A DNA stretch of 64,000 nt from Streptomyces bathyalis (GCF_015910445.1 NZ_CP048882.1:5639501-5703500), one strand, 5' to 3'; shown: positions 8,191-17,410, counted from the stretch's first letter. Made by a program: numbers and translations. The notes: generated from the sequence alone by a model not told the origin.

Positions 8191-9123
8191 TCAGGCGGTC
8201 TGCGTGTGCTCGGCGATCAGCTCGCGCGCCGCGTCGAGATCATCAGGGGTTTTCAGCGCCAGGGTCCGCACGCCGGCGAGGCCGCGCTTGGCCAGACCGG
8301 TGAGCGTGCCGCCGGGACACACCTCGATGAGTGCCGTGACGCCCATCTTCTGGAAGGTCTCCATGCACAGGTCCCAACGCACCGGCGCGGAGATCTGGTT
8401 GACCAGGCGCTGCACGACCTGCGGGCCGCCTTCGACGACGGATCCGTCCAGGTTGGACACGTAGGGGAGCACGGGGTCGGAGACCTGCGCCCCCTCGACC
8501 GCGGTGGCCAGTACGTCGACGGCCGGTGCCATGTGGTGGGTGTGGAAGGCGCCCGCCACCTTCAGCGGGATGACACGCGCCTTCTCGGGCTTGCTCTCGA
8601 CGAGCGCGGCCAGTTGCTCGGCGGTGCCCGCCGCGACGATCTGGCCGCCGCCGTTGATGTTCGCCGGGGTGAGGCCGAGCTTCTCCAAGTGGGCGACGAC
8701 CGCCTCGGGTTCGCCGCCGAGCACCGCGGACATGCCGGTGTCCGTGACGGCGGCGGCCTCGGCCATCGCGCTGCCACGCGCCCGTACGAGCGTCATGGCG
8801 TCGGCGGGCTGAAGCACTCCGGCCATGGCGGCGGCGGCGAGTTCACCGACGCTGTGGCCTGCCACCGCACCCGCGGACTCGGTCACGGGACGGCCCTCGA
8901 GCAGGGCGTCCGCCGAGACGAGGCCGGCGGCGACGAGGAGCGGCTGCGCCACGGCGGTGTCGCGGATCTCCTCCTCGCCGGCCTCCGTGCCGTAGCGGGC
9001 GAGGTCCATGCCGATGGCGGCCGACCACTCCGCGAGCCTGTCGGCGACGCCGGGGAGTTCGAGCCAGGGAGTCAAGAGGCCAGGCTTCTGCGCGCCTTGG
9101 CCGGGAGCTACGAGTACGAGCAC
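8191..9123 (-). CDS. fabD: Malonyl-CoA:ACP transacylase
   Basis: This enzyme loads malonate from CoA onto ACP for both fatty-acid and, often, polyketide synthesis. The GTG at 9123 gives a 310-residue protein opening VLVLVAPGQGAQKPG, with AAGGGAGAG 8 bp upstream; the open frame extends further upstream but without similarity. The active serine S91 lies in GHSVGEL, with the catalytic histidine in GAFHTHHM. It is the first gene of the operon and lies 101 bp downstream of the regulator fasR. Confidence 0.95.
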   Translation of the reverse strand: MLVLVAPGQGAQKPGLLTPWLELPGVADRLAEWSAAIGMDLARYGTEAGEEEIRDTAVAQPLLVAAGLVSADALLEGRPVTESAGAVAGHSVGELAAAAMAGVLQPADAMTLVRARGSAMAEAAAVTDTGMSAVLGGEPEAVVAHLEKLGLTPANINGGGQIVAAGTAEQLAALVESKPEKARVIPLKVAGAFHTHHMAPAVDVLATAVEGAQVSDPVLPYVSNLDGSVVEGGPQVVQRLVNQISAPVRWDLCMETFQKMGVTALIEVCPGGTLTGLAKRGLAGVRTLALKTPDDLDAARELIAEHTQTA

Positions 9124-9191
9124 TCTTTCACTCTCCCTTGTGAGGTGCCCTTCGCGCCGGTGCGCAGCGGTACGAAGAACCCGGAGGCAAA

Positions 9192-9208
9192 TTGTCGAGC
9201 CTCGACAA
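9192..9208. promoter_or_regulatory. Palindrome in the fabD promoter region, candidate FasR operator
   Basis: The perfect inverted repeat TTGTCGAG-C-CTCGACAA lies 69-85 bp upstream of the fabD start, between fasR and fabD. FasR is known to activate this operon in Streptomyces coelicolor by binding upstream of fabD. Linking this palindrome to FasR is an inference from position; it also overlaps a possible TTGTCG -35 element on the minus strand. Confidence 0.45.
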
Positions 9209-9224
9209 AGACGCCCTCTCTCGG

Positions 9225-10445
9225 TCAGGCTCCGTTCCCGAAGTCGCTGAGACGCCCCAGAATCAGCGCGATACGCAGTGTGAAGGCCGAGCGGACATCG
9301 GAGGGCGACCATCCGGTGACGTCAGTCACACGTCGCAGCCGGTAGCGCACGGTGTTGGGGTGTACGAACAACATCCGCGCCGCGCCCTCGAGACTGCTCG
9401 CCTGTTCCAGATAGACGCTCAGCGTCTCCAGGAGCGCGGAGCCCGCCTCCTCCAGCGGTCTGTAGATCTCCTCCACCAACAGCTCCCGCGCGGTGGGGTC
9501 GCCGGCCATCGCGCGCTCCGGCAGCAGGTCGTCCGCGAGCACCGGCCGCGGGGCGTCCTGCCATGCCGCGCAGGCGCGCAGCCCGGCCGCGGCGGCCTGT
9601 GCGGAGCGGGTTGCCGAGAGGAGGTCGCCGACGATCGGACCGGCCACCACCGGGCCCGGCGCGAACGGCCCGATCAGGGACTTCGCGGCGCGCAGCGGAT
9701 CGTCGCTGCCGCCTGCGACGACGACCAGCCGGCTGCCCAGCACGCCCGTGAGCACCTGGAGTTTCGCGTGCCGGGCGGCCCGCCTTATGGCCTCGACCGT
9801 CAACTCGCTGTCCCCGTCCGGCGCCGTGCCGAGTACCACGGCGACGTGCTCGGGGGCGTTCCAGCCGAGTGCCGCCGCACGGGAGACGGCGCCCTCGTCG
9901 GCCTCGCCGGACAGGACGGCGTTGACGACCAGCGACTCCAGCCGCGCGTCCCACGCACCGCGTGCCTCGGCGGCCTGTGCGTAGACCTGGGCGGTGGCGA
10001 AGGCGATCTCGCGTGCGTACACCAGGAGCGCCTCGCGCAGCACCGACTCGTCACCCGGAGCGGCGACCTCGTCGATCGCGGCCTCGACGACTTCGATCGT
10101 GGTACGCACCAGCTCGACGGTCTGGCGCAGCGTGATGGCCCGTGTCAGTTCGCGTGGCGCGGTGCCGAAGACGTCCGTGCTGATGGCCTGCGGCGTCTCG
10201 GGGTGCCGGAACCACTCGGTGAAGGCCGCGATGCCGGCCTGGGCGACGAGCCCGATCCAGGATCGGTTCTCAGGTGGCATGGCCCGGTACCACGGCAGCT
10301 GCTCGTCCATGCGCGTGATGGCCGCCGCGGCGAGCTTGCCGGAGGACTGCTCCAGGCGCCGCAGGGTCGCGCCGTGCGGGTGCTCGGCGTGCTCCGGGCG
10401 CTCGTCGGAAGGCGGGTTCGCGGGAGGGTCTGTGGATTCGGGCAC
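9225..10445 (-). CDS. fasR: PucR/CdaR-type regulator of fatty-acid synthesis
   Basis: This 406-residue regulator ends in a PucR-type helix-turn-helix (ARMLFVHPNTVRYRLRRVTDVTG) after a GGDEF-like middle region. Its position directly upstream of fabD-fabH-acpP-fabF on the same strand matches fasR of Streptomyces, which activates that operon. The GTG at 10445 has GAGGCAGG upstream; an ATG 18 bp earlier lacks a ribosome site. A long continuation of the open frame upstream is antisense to the pirin gene and was not accepted. Confidence 0.88.
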   Translation of the reverse strand: MPESTDPPANPPSDERPEHAEHPHGATLRRLEQSSGKLAAAAITRMDEQLPWYRAMPPENRSWIGLVAQAGIAAFTEWFRHPETPQAISTDVFGTAPRELTRAITLRQTVELVRTTIEVVEAAIDEVAAPGDESVLREALLVYAREIAFATAQVYAQAAEARGAWDARLESLVVNAVLSGEADEGAVSRAAALGWNAPEHVAVVLGTAPDGDSELTVEAIRRAARHAKLQVLTGVLGSRLVVVAGGSDDPLRAAKSLIGPFAPGPVVAGPIVGDLLSATRSAQAAAAGLRACAAWQDAPRPVLADDLLPERAMAGDPTARELLVEEIYRPLEEAGSALLETLSVYLEQASSLEGAARMLFVHPNTVRYRLRRVTDVTGWSPSDVRSAFTLRIALILGRLSDFGNGA

Positions 10446-10526
10446 GTGCCAAGCCTGCCTCATCGGACCGTGGACGGGGGGCCGGGGGCTCTGCTGCGCT
10501 TCCGCGGAGCGGATTACGGTGGGCTC

Positions 10527-11273
10527 ATGCTTCAGGTGTGGCGGGGGACCGACCGGTATCGGGGCGGTGACGAGGCGGCGGGGATCGACACCCGGCACGC
10601 CTTCTCGTTCTCGGGTTTCTACGACCCTGACAACGTCGGTTTCGGGCAGCTGGTGGCCTGCAACGAGGAGCGGCTGGCACCGGGCGCGGGCTTCCCCGAA
10701 CACCCGCACCGGGACGTCGAGATCGTGACCTGGGTGGTCGAGGGGGAGCTGGAGCACATCGACTCGACGGGCCGGACCTCGCGGGTGCGTGCCGGCGACG
10801 TTCAGCGGATGGGCGCGGGGAGCGGAGTGCGCCACATCGAACGCAACGCGGGCTCCGGGCCGCTGTGTTTCGTGCAGATGTGGCTGGTCCCCGGCTCCTT
10901 CGGCAGCGGCACGGACGGGCAGAGCGGGAGCCGCGAGCCGGAGTACGAGGTGGTGCACGGCATCGCCGACGGGACGCCGTTCGCGGTGCCGCACACGGAG
11001 GCCATGATGCATGTGCGGCGCCTGGCGGACGGTGAGCGCACGGCGGTTCCGGACGCGGCGTGGGTGTACGTGCACGTCGTACGAGGCGTGGCGGAGATCG
11101 GTTCGGGACCGGCCGACGAGGACGAGGCGTCCCCGGGCGGGGCCGAGCGGGAGAGGCTGTCCGCCGGCGACGCCGCGCGCATCACGGATGCCCGTGACCT
11201 GGAGGCACGCGGCGCCGGGGGCCCGGTCGAGATGCTGATGTGGGAGATGCAGGCGGAGCCCGGCTACGGCTGA
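10527..11273 (+). CDS. Pirin-family bicupin
   Basis: The 248-residue protein begins at ATG 10527 (MLQVWRGTDRYRGGD). The N-terminal cupin has the pirin metal-site motif FPEHPHRDVEIVTWVVEGELEHIDS, in which paired His residues and Glu bind Fe(II) or similar; the C-terminal cupin is recognisable but degenerate. Bacterial pirins are variously quercetinases or redox-linked regulators, so the function here is open. It is divergent from fasR, 81 bp apart, and ends 64 bp from the convergent serine hydrolase. Confidence 0.85.
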   Translation: MLQVWRGTDRYRGGDEAAGIDTRHAFSFSGFYDPDNVGFGQLVACNEERLAPGAGFPEHPHRDVEIVTWVVEGELEHIDSTGRTSRVRAGDVQRMGAGSGVRHIERNAGSGPLCFVQMWLVPGSFGSGTDGQSGSREPEYEVVHGIADGTPFAVPHTEAMMHVRRLADGERTAVPDAAWVYVHVVRGVAEIGSGPADEDEASPGGAERERLSAGDAARITDARDLEARGAGGPVEMLMWEMQAEPGYG

Positions 11274-11337
11274 CGTCGCTACGGGCGGCGCCTGCCGGCA
11301 GCGTCCTGCCTTGCCCCTGGCGGGCGCCTTCCCGGGC

Positions 11338-12201
11338 TCAGCCCTGGGCGGCGCCGGAGCGCAGTTCCTCCAGGACCGCGTCCGTGAACGGCGGCCACGC
11401 GTCGATGGCCCACTGCCCGAAGTCGCGGTCGGTGAGGGCGACGCAGGCCGCTCCCGCGTCCGGGTCGACCCAGAGGAACGTGCCGGACTGCCCGAAGTGC
11501 CCGAATGTGCGCGGCGAGGACGAACTGCCGGTCCAGTGCGGGGACTTGGAGTCCTTGATCTCGAAGCCGAGGCCCCAGTCGTTGGGCGACTGGTGTCCGT
11601 ATCCCGGCAGCACACCCTTGAGCCCGGGGAAGACGACCGAGGTCGCCTCGTCCAGGGTGGTGCGGCTCAGCAGGCGCGGCGCGAGGAGTTCGGCGGCGAA
11701 CCGGGTGAGGTCGTCGGCGGTGGAGACGCCGTCCTTGGCGGGGGAGCCGGGAAGCTCCGTCGACGTCATGGCCAGCGGTTCGAGGACCGCCTCGTGCAGA
11801 TACTGCGGGAACGGTATCTCGGTGACCTTCGCGAGGTGGTCGCCGAGCGCCTCGAAACCCGCGTTGGAGTAGATGCGGCGCGTGCCCGGCTCGGCCATCG
11901 GCTTGTCCTCGTCGAAGGCCAGCCCCGAGGTGTGCGCGAGCAGGTGCCGGACCGTCGAGCCTTCCGGCCCGGCCGGCTCGTCCAGTTCCACGGCCCCTTC
12001 CTCCACGGCGATGAGAACCGCGTAGGCGGCGAGGGGCTTGGTCACGGACGCGAGCGCGAAACGGTGACTCGTGCTGCCGTGAGCGGCGGTGACGGTGGGG
12101 GTCCCGGAGCCGGAGGCGGCGTCCGCGCCGTGCTCCGAAGAGACGACGGCGGCGGCAGCGGTCGGCACGGGCCAATTGTCGATCATCCGCAGGCTGTTCA
12201 T
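11338..12201 (-). CDS. Beta-lactamase-related serine hydrolase (class C/PBP4* type)
   Basis: With an ATG at 12201 the protein has 287 residues. The active-site motifs of the penicillin-binding/class C fold are present: S52-x-x-K55 (ASVTKPL), Y111-S-N (RRIYSNAGF) and the C-terminal HFGQSGT box in place of KTG. No signal peptide is visible, so it is probably cytoplasmic, and esterase or D-peptidase activity is more likely than antibiotic resistance. It is divergent from a MerR gene 80 bp away and could share that regulatory region. An internal ATG (12186) is an alternative start. Confidence 0.82.
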   Translation of the reverse strand: MNSLRMIDNWPVPTAAAAVVSSEHGADAASGSGTPTVTAAHGSTSHRFALASVTKPLAAYAVLIAVEEGAVELDEPAGPEGSTVRHLLAHTSGLAFDEDKPMAEPGTRRIYSNAGFEALGDHLAKVTEIPFPQYLHEAVLEPLAMTSTELPGSPAKDGVSTADDLTRFAAELLAPRLLSRTTLDEATSVVFPGLKGVLPGYGHQSPNDWGLGFEIKDSKSPHWTGSSSSPRTFGHFGQSGTFLWVDPDAGAACVALTDRDFGQWAIDAWPPFTDAVLEELRSGAAQG

Positions 12202-12243
12202 GTGGCCGAGCGTACGTGACGCGATCCGGCCCGAATTTTGCGC

Positions 12244-12274
12244 TTGCTTGGAGTGCACTCCAGCTCCGTAGCGT
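12244..12274 (+). promoter_or_regulatory. MerR-type promoter-operator, leaderless transcript
   Basis: TTGCTT (12244-12249) and TAGCGT (12269-12274) are separated by exactly 19 bp, the over-long spacer typical of MerR-activated promoters. Inside the spacer is a perfect 14-bp palindrome TGGAGTGCACTCCA (12249-12262). Transcription starting about 7 nt after the -10 would begin at the ATG of the merR gene (12282), and no ribosome site is visible, so the mRNA is probably leaderless. Confidence 0.75.
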
Positions 12275-12281
12275 TTCACTT

Positions 12282-12752
12282 ATGACCGTGACGGAGACGG
12301 AGACAGCGGACGAAGCAGTCGAACCGGAAGTGTGCGCCGAGCGGGGGCGACTGCCCCATCCCAGGCCCGACGGCAAGGACCGGTACACCATCAGCGAGGT
12401 CGCCGGGATCTGCGGGCTGAGCGCGCACACGCTGCGCTGGTACGAGCGGATCGGGCTGATGCCGCACGTGGACAGGTCCCACACCGGGCAGCGGCGCTTC
12501 ACCAACAAGGACCTCGACTGGCTCGACCTCGTCGCCAAGCTGCGGCTGACGGGCATGCCGGTCGCGGACATGGTGCGGTACGCCGAACTCGTACGGGCCG
12601 GGGAGCAGACCTTCCCCGAGCGCTACGAGCTGCTGGTGGCCACGCGTGAGGACGTGCTGCGCCGGGTCGCCGAGCTGCGCGAGACCCTCGCGGTCCTGGA
12701 TTACAAGATCGGAATCTACTCCGACGCCCGGCGGGCGCCGGAATCCGCCTGA
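12282..12752 (+). CDS. MerR-family transcriptional regulator
   Basis: This 156-residue regulator has the MerR winged helix in the motif YTISEVAGICGLSAHTLRWYER followed by GLMPHVDRSHTGQRRFTN, then a coiled-coil dimerisation helix to the C-terminus. No cysteine metal site is seen, suggesting sensing of an organic or redox effector. It is 12 bp upstream of an aldo/keto reductase, which is its likely target in an autoregulated operon behind the 19-bp-spacer promoter. Homologous MerR-AKR pairs are common in actinomycetes. Confidence 0.88.
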   Translation: MTVTETETADEAVEPEVCAERGRLPHPRPDGKDRYTISEVAGICGLSAHTLRWYERIGLMPHVDRSHTGQRRFTNKDLDWLDLVAKLRLTGMPVADMVRYAELVRAGEQTFPERYELLVATREDVLRRVAELRETLAVLDYKIGIYSDARRAPESA

Positions 12753-12763
12753 GAGGGGCTGCA

Positions 12764-13804
12764 GTGACTTCGAATACGGGCAACAGCCAGAAGATCGCGA
12801 CGACACGGCTCGGCGCGGACGGTCCCGAAGTGGGCGTGCAGGGCCTCGGCTGCATGGGCATGAGCTTCGCCTACGGGCCCACCGAGGATCCCGACGAGGC
12901 GAGGGCCACGCTGGAGCGCGCGCTCGAACTGGGCGTCAACCTCTTCGACACGGCCAACGTCTACGGCCACAACGAAGGCGACAACGAGAAGTTCATCGCG
13001 CCCTTCATCCAGTCGCACCGGGACGAGGTCGTCCTCGCGACGAAGTACTCGCTGACGCGCGACCCCGATGAGCCCACCAAGCGGGGCATCCGCAACGACC
13101 CTCCGTACATCAGGCGCTGCGCCGAGGACAGCCTGCGGCGGCTCGGCATCGAGGCGATCGACCTGTACTACATGCACCGGCGGGATGTGAGCGTGCCGCT
13201 GGAGGAGTCCGTCGGCGCCATGGCCGAACTCGTACGGGAAGGCAAGGTCAGGTACCTCGGGCTGAGCGAGGTGACGGCCGCCGAGCTGCGCACGGCCCAG
13301 GACGTGCACCCCATCGCGGCGGTGCAGTCCGAGTGGTCGCTCTTCAGCCGTGATGTCGAGGACGCCGTGGTGGAGACGGCCCGTGAACTGGGCGTCGCCT
13401 TCGTGCCGTACTCGCCCCTCGGGCGGGGCTTCCTCACCGGGTCCTTCGTGAACGCCGAGACGGAACTCACGAGCGACGACTTCCGTAACACGCAGCCCCG
13501 ATTCACCGGCGGCAATGCGAGCGCGAACGCGGCGCTGCTCGAACCCGTGCGGAAGATCGCCGAGTCGCGCGGCGCCACCCCGGGACAGATCGCGCTGGCC
13601 TGGGTGCAGCAGCAGGCCGCCCTGCGCGGGATGACGGTCGTCCCCATCCCCGGCACCCGCAGGCGGAGCAGGCTCGAGGAGAACGCCGCCGCAACCCGCA
13701 TCGAACTCACCGGGGACGAGCTGGCGTTGCTGGAGCCCATCGCGGGTCAGGTGGCGGGGGACCGCTACGCGGACATGTCGTTCACCTCCGCCGGACGGGA
13801 ATGA
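12764..13804 (+). CDS. Aldo/keto reductase
   Basis: This NADPH-dependent reductase of 346 residues has the AKR barrel motifs: LGCMGMSFAYGP, the catalytic tyrosine in NVYGHNEGDN, the lysine in LATKYSL, the histidine in YYMHRRD, and the cofactor region IPGTRRRSRLEEN. The GTG start has GAGGGG upstream. It is co-transcribed with the MerR regulator 12 bp before it, so it is probably induced by the aldehyde or electrophile sensed by that regulator. The substrate is unknown. Confidence 0.9.
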   Translation: MTSNTGNSQKIATTRLGADGPEVGVQGLGCMGMSFAYGPTEDPDEARATLERALELGVNLFDTANVYGHNEGDNEKFIAPFIQSHRDEVVLATKYSLTRDPDEPTKRGIRNDPPYIRRCAEDSLRRLGIEAIDLYYMHRRDVSVPLEESVGAMAELVREGKVRYLGLSEVTAAELRTAQDVHPIAAVQSEWSLFSRDVEDAVVETARELGVAFVPYSPLGRGFLTGSFVNAETELTSDDFRNTQPRFTGGNASANAALLEPVRKIAESRGATPGQIALAWVQQQAALRGMTVVPIPGTRRRSRLEENAAATRIELTGDELALLEPIAGQVAGDRYADMSFTSAGRE

Positions 13805-13880
13805 CGGACGACGGCGCGGAGCCGGCCGGCCCCCGGAAGGGCCTTCCGTCTCCGTGCCGTCCCACCGTGGTGTCGTCGCA

Positions 13881-15086
13881 TCACGGCGTGAGGCCCCGCG
13901 TGCACGAGCCGGGCGGCGCCCCCTGCGGCGACGAGTACTCCACGGCCTCGTACGAACCGAGCGTGATCGCGGCGAAGTTGGCCAGCGAGTCGGTGCCCGG
14001 CGCGAGATAGCCGGTGTGGCCGTCGGCGCGCGCGGAGGAGACGACGCGGGCGCCGAAGCTCTCCGAGACCGGGTCGCTGCCGTGCCCGAGGCCGAGGACC
14101 TCCACGTTCGGCACCCTCCCGATCCAGTCGCCCGCGTCGCGGGCGGCCCAGACCCGCAGGGGAGTGCGGAGTTCGCGGACGGAGTCGGCGTGCATGCCCG
14201 GCGAGCCGAAGACGATCAGGTCGGAGGCGTCGCGCCGCGTCAGCTCCCCGGCCGCCCTGCCGCACACCACGGAGCCGTAGCTGTGGCAGAGCACCGTGGG
14301 GGCGGGTGCTCCCGTGCGGGCGAGGCCCTGCAGGAAGCGCTCCAGCCGGGGTGCACCGGCGGCGGCGAGGCGCGTCGTGGCCGCGTCCGGCCCCAGCCCG
14401 ACGGGCGTCGTGTATCCGGACCAGGCGATGACGGCGGTGCGAGTGCCGGGTTCCGCGGCCGACATGCGGGCGCGCAGGGACGCGGCCATGCCGGCCGGAG
14501 TCCCGTACCTGTTGGGGCCCTTGCTGTCGAACGTGGCGAGGTCGATGTCGGAGCCCGGCACGATCACCGCTGTGCGCTCCGCGCCGCCCAGGTCGCCGTA
14601 CACCTCGGCGATCTGGCCGCGGGCGCGCGGGTCGAAGGCGAGGATCTGGCGCCCGTGCCCGAGGAGCCGGGCGTAGCGGTCGGCCTTCGCCCGCGCGAGC
14701 TGGCGGTCCTGCGGTGTACGGGCGGAGTCGGCGGCACGCGCACGCTCACGCGCGGTCTCGGCACGGAGTGCGCGGCGGTTGGCGGCGTACCGCATCTCCG
14801 CCGGCGCGCCGTCGAGATTGCCGGTCACGAGCGGGTGCCGGTGCAGGAGGGCCGCGCGCTCCCGGGGTGCGAGACCTTCGAAGAAGGAAGCGATCCGCGC
14901 CGGACTCGCCGCCGGGTCGGGGAGCCGGCGGCCGAGAGTGTCGTCGTCCGCGCGCCAGGCGGCCGCTCCCGGAGGCGGACCGGTGACGGCCTTCTGCGTC
15001 GAGCCGGCGGCCCAGCCGGCAGTGGCCGCGACGACTGTTGCGGTGAGTGCGGCAGCTGTCAGAGCCCGCTTCAGACGGCGCTTCAT
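13881..15086 (-). CDS. Secreted alpha/beta hydrolase of the DUF1023 family
   Basis: The 401-residue protein has an N-terminal signal sequence (MKRRLKRALTAAALTATVVAAT) and a C-terminal alpha/beta-hydrolase domain. The nucleophile motif is CHSYGS, within TVLCHSYGSVVCG, and the histidine is in DGHTGYLAPG. These are characteristic of DUF1023 (Abhydrolase_8). The substrate is unknown. A clear paralogue lies at 18536-19780 with the same motifs and layout. It is transcribed leftward, convergent with the aldo/keto reductase. Confidence 0.83.
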   Translation of the reverse strand: MKRRLKRALTAAALTATVVAATAGWAAGSTQKAVTGPPPGAAAWRADDDTLGRRLPDPAASPARIASFFEGLAPRERAALLHRHPLVTGNLDGAPAEMRYAANRRALRAETARERARAADSARTPQDRQLARAKADRYARLLGHGRQILAFDPRARGQIAEVYGDLGGAERTAVIVPGSDIDLATFDSKGPNRYGTPAGMAASLRARMSAAEPGTRTAVIAWSGYTTPVGLGPDAATTRLAAAGAPRLERFLQGLARTGAPAPTVLCHSYGSVVCGRAAGELTRRDASDLIVFGSPGMHADSVRELRTPLRVWAARDAGDWIGRVPNVEVLGLGHGSDPVSESFGARVVSSARADGHTGYLAPGTDSLANFAAITLGSYEAVEYSSPQGAPPGSCTRGLTP

Positions 15087-15245
15087 CCCCGTACCCCCTC
15101 CGGCGGCCGCCGGAGGGACCGGTGGCCTTTCGGAAGGAGAGTCGGACGAGGGTGTGCGGCCTCACGTCACACCGGGGAGCCAACGCCCGGGTGATACCGG
15201 GGTATCGGCATGCCCTCCGCGAGGAGGAGACGGCCAACCGGAGAG

Positions 15246-15953
15246 TCAGCCCTCGCCCGGGGAGATCAGGCCCGACTCGTACGCGAAGATCACGGCCTGA
15301 GCCCGGTCGCGCAGCTGGAGCTTGGTGAAGATACGGCTCACGTGAGTCTTGACGGTCTGTTCGGCCAGGACGAGGGCGCCGGCGATCTCGGTGTTGGACC
15401 GTCCGCGTGCCAGCAGCTCCAGCACCTCCGTCTCACGGTCCGTCAGCCCGTTGAGCCGCAGTCCGCGTGCCGACGGCGGCGACGGGCGCTGCCTGGCGAA
15501 GTCGGCGATGAGCCGCCGGGTGACCGACGGGGCGAGAAGTGCCTCGCCCTCCGCGACGATCCGCACGGCCGCGATGAGATCGGCGGGCGGAGCGTCCTTG
15601 AGCAGGAATCCGCTGGCCCCCGCGCGGAGCGCCTCGTAGACGTAGTCGTCCACATCGAAGGTGGTCAGCATCAGGACCTTGGGGCGGTGGGCCTTTCCGT
15701 CCGCCGAACCGGTGCCGCCCTTGCCGCCGTTGTCGGTTCCGAGCAGCTTCCTCGCCGCCTCCAGCCCGTCCATCTCCGGCATGCGCACGTCCATGAGAAC
15801 CACGTCGGGGTGCGTGCGCCGGCACAGTTCGACGCCCTGCGCCCCGTCCGCGGCCTCGCCCACCACGTCGATGTCGGACTGCGCGGCGAGGAGCGCGGCG
15901 AAGCCCGCACGCACCATGGCCTGGTCGTCGACGATGATCACGCGGGTGGTCAT
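15246..15953 (-). CDS. NarL/LuxR-type response regulator
   Basis: This 235-residue regulator has a receiver domain with the phospho-acceptor Asp in VVLMDVRMPEMDG and the conserved Lys in FLLKDAPP. A LuxR-type helix-turn-helix follows (LTDREVEVLELLARGRSN-like, with VKTHVSRIFTKL). An Ala/Gly-rich insertion (GGKGGTGSADGKAH) between the phosphorylation site and the next strand is unusual. Its ATG overlaps the stop of the upstream histidine kinase by 4 bp, so the two form a coupled two-component system. Confidence 0.92.
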   Translation of the reverse strand: MTTRVIIVDDQAMVRAGFAALLAAQSDIDVVGEAADGAQGVELCRRTHPDVVLMDVRMPEMDGLEAARKLLGTDNGGKGGTGSADGKAHRPKVLMLTTFDVDDYVYEALRAGASGFLLKDAPPADLIAAVRIVAEGEALLAPSVTRRLIADFARQRPSPPSARGLRLNGLTDRETEVLELLARGRSNTEIAGALVLAEQTVKTHVSRIFTKLQLRDRAQAVIFAYESGLISPGEG

Positions 15954-17410
15954 GAGGGCTCGGGGTCCTTCCCGGTCGGTTGTGCCGGCAGCAGCGGTAT
16001 GCGGGCGGCGACGCGGAACCCGCCGTCGGGAAGCGGCCCGGTGTCGAGCGAACCGCCGATGAGCCGGACGCGTTCGCGCATGCCCACGAGGCCGTGTCCG
16101 GTGCCGGCGGTCTCCAGGGGCGGCCCTGCCGGGCCGGGGGCCGGGCCGTTGACGACGAGGACCGTCAGATGCGCCTGCGCGGAGTCCCGGGTGCGTTCGG
16201 TGCGTTTGCCGCCCCTGCCACCCCGGCTGTCCTCGACCGGTTCGCCGTCCCCGCCGCTCGCTTCCGCGTCGCCCCCGGTCACCGATACGCGGGAGGTGGC
16301 CCCGGGCGCATGCCGTACGACGTTGGCGAGCGCTTCCTGCACGATCCGGTAGGCGGACAGCTGCACGGCCTGCGGCAGCCCGGACAGCCCTTCCTCCACG
16401 GACAGTTCGGTGGGCACGCCCGCCCGGACGGTCGCCTCCACCAGCTGACCGAGCCGGTCCAGGCCCGGCTGCGGTGCCCGTTCGCCCTGTGCTTCCTCGC
16501 TGCGCAGCACACCGAGCAGCCGCCGCATCTCCGACAGCGACTCGCGCGCGGTCGCGGCGATGGAGCCGAACTCCTCCCGCGCCTGCGGCGGCAGCCCGCT
16601 CAGCCGGTAGGGCGCGCTGTCGGCCTGCACGGTGATGACCGACATGTGGTGTGCGACGACATCGTGCAGCTCACGCGCTATACGGGCCCGCTCCTCCAGC
16701 AGCGTGCGCCGGGCGCGCTCGGCCTCGCTGATCGTCTCCTGCTCCGCGAGACGCCGCTGCGCGTCCCCCCGCTCGCGCAGTGCCCCGCCGAGCAGCAGCA
16801 CGATGCCACTGAGCACCGTCATCAGCACGTTCGTTCCGTCGCTGCGCCCCTGCGCGAGGAAACCGAGCGCCAGCGAGATCACGAGGGTGACCGTCCAGAC
16901 GGCGATGAGCGTGCGGCGCCTCTCGCGCAGCGACAGCGCGAGGCACAGCACCAGATAGCCGATGATCTCCATGGGAGGCCATGGCCACGAGTTCTGCCCG
17001 GGCGGCGTGAACAGCAGCAGCAGAGCGCCGGCCGTGTCCGCGACGATCACGACCCACCAGGCCTGGAGCGGCCGCGTGACGGCCAGGAGCAGCGGCCCGG
17101 CCTGCGCGAAGGCCAGCGAGACCGCGACAGCGCCGGGCAGCCCGTGGTCCTGCGAGAGCACGTTGGAGGTGACCGGGATCAGCAGGGCGACCAGCCCGAT
17201 GAGGAATACGTACGCCCAGCGCCGCCCCCGGCGCCTGGATCCCGGAACGGGCGGACGCGCATCCGGACCCGCCGGTGTCGTGAGGGCCGCCCAGAAATCG
17301 TGCAGCCCGCGCATGGCTGCCTGCGCGGGCACGGAGAGCGGCTTCGCAGGCCCGCGTGACGGCTCGGTGGGCGAGGAGCCCGCTTGTCCCGGAGCGTCGG
17401 AGGCGTTCAT
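15950..17410 (-). CDS. Sensor histidine kinase (HisKA_3 family)
   Basis: The N-terminal half of this roughly 486-residue protein has five or six hydrophobic segments, followed by a coiled coil. The dimerisation/phosphoacceptor motif RIARELHDVVAHHMSVI contains the His, and a C-terminal HATPase domain has YRIVQEALANVVRHA (N box) and GHGLVGMRERV (G box). It is the cognate kinase of the overlapping response regulator. An acidic/glycine-rich insert splits the ATPase domain. The start could also be at 17437, and neither start has a strong ribosome site. The signal is unknown. Confidence 0.9.
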   Translation of the reverse strand: MNASDAPGQAGSSPTEPSRGPAKPLSVPAQAAMRGLHDFWAALTTPAGPDARPPVPGSRRRGRRWAYVFLIGLVALLIPVTSNVLSQDHGLPGAVAVSLAFAQAGPLLLAVTRPLQAWWVVIVADTAGALLLLFTPPGQNSWPWPPMEIIGYLVLCLALSLRERRRTLIAVWTVTLVISLALGFLAQGRSDGTNVLMTVLSGIVLLLGGALRERGDAQRRLAEQETISEAERARRTLLEERARIARELHDVVAHHMSVITVQADSAPYRLSGLPPQAREEFGSIAATARESLSEMRRLLGVLRSEEAQGERAPQPGLDRLGQLVEATVRAGVPTELSVEEGLSGLPQAVQLSAYRIVQEALANVVRHAPGATSRVSVTGGDAEASGGDGEPVEDSRGGRGGKRTERTRDSAQAHLTVLVVNGPAPGPAGPPLETAGTGHGLVGMRERVRLIGGSLDTGPLPDGGFRVAARIPLLPAQPTGKDPEPS

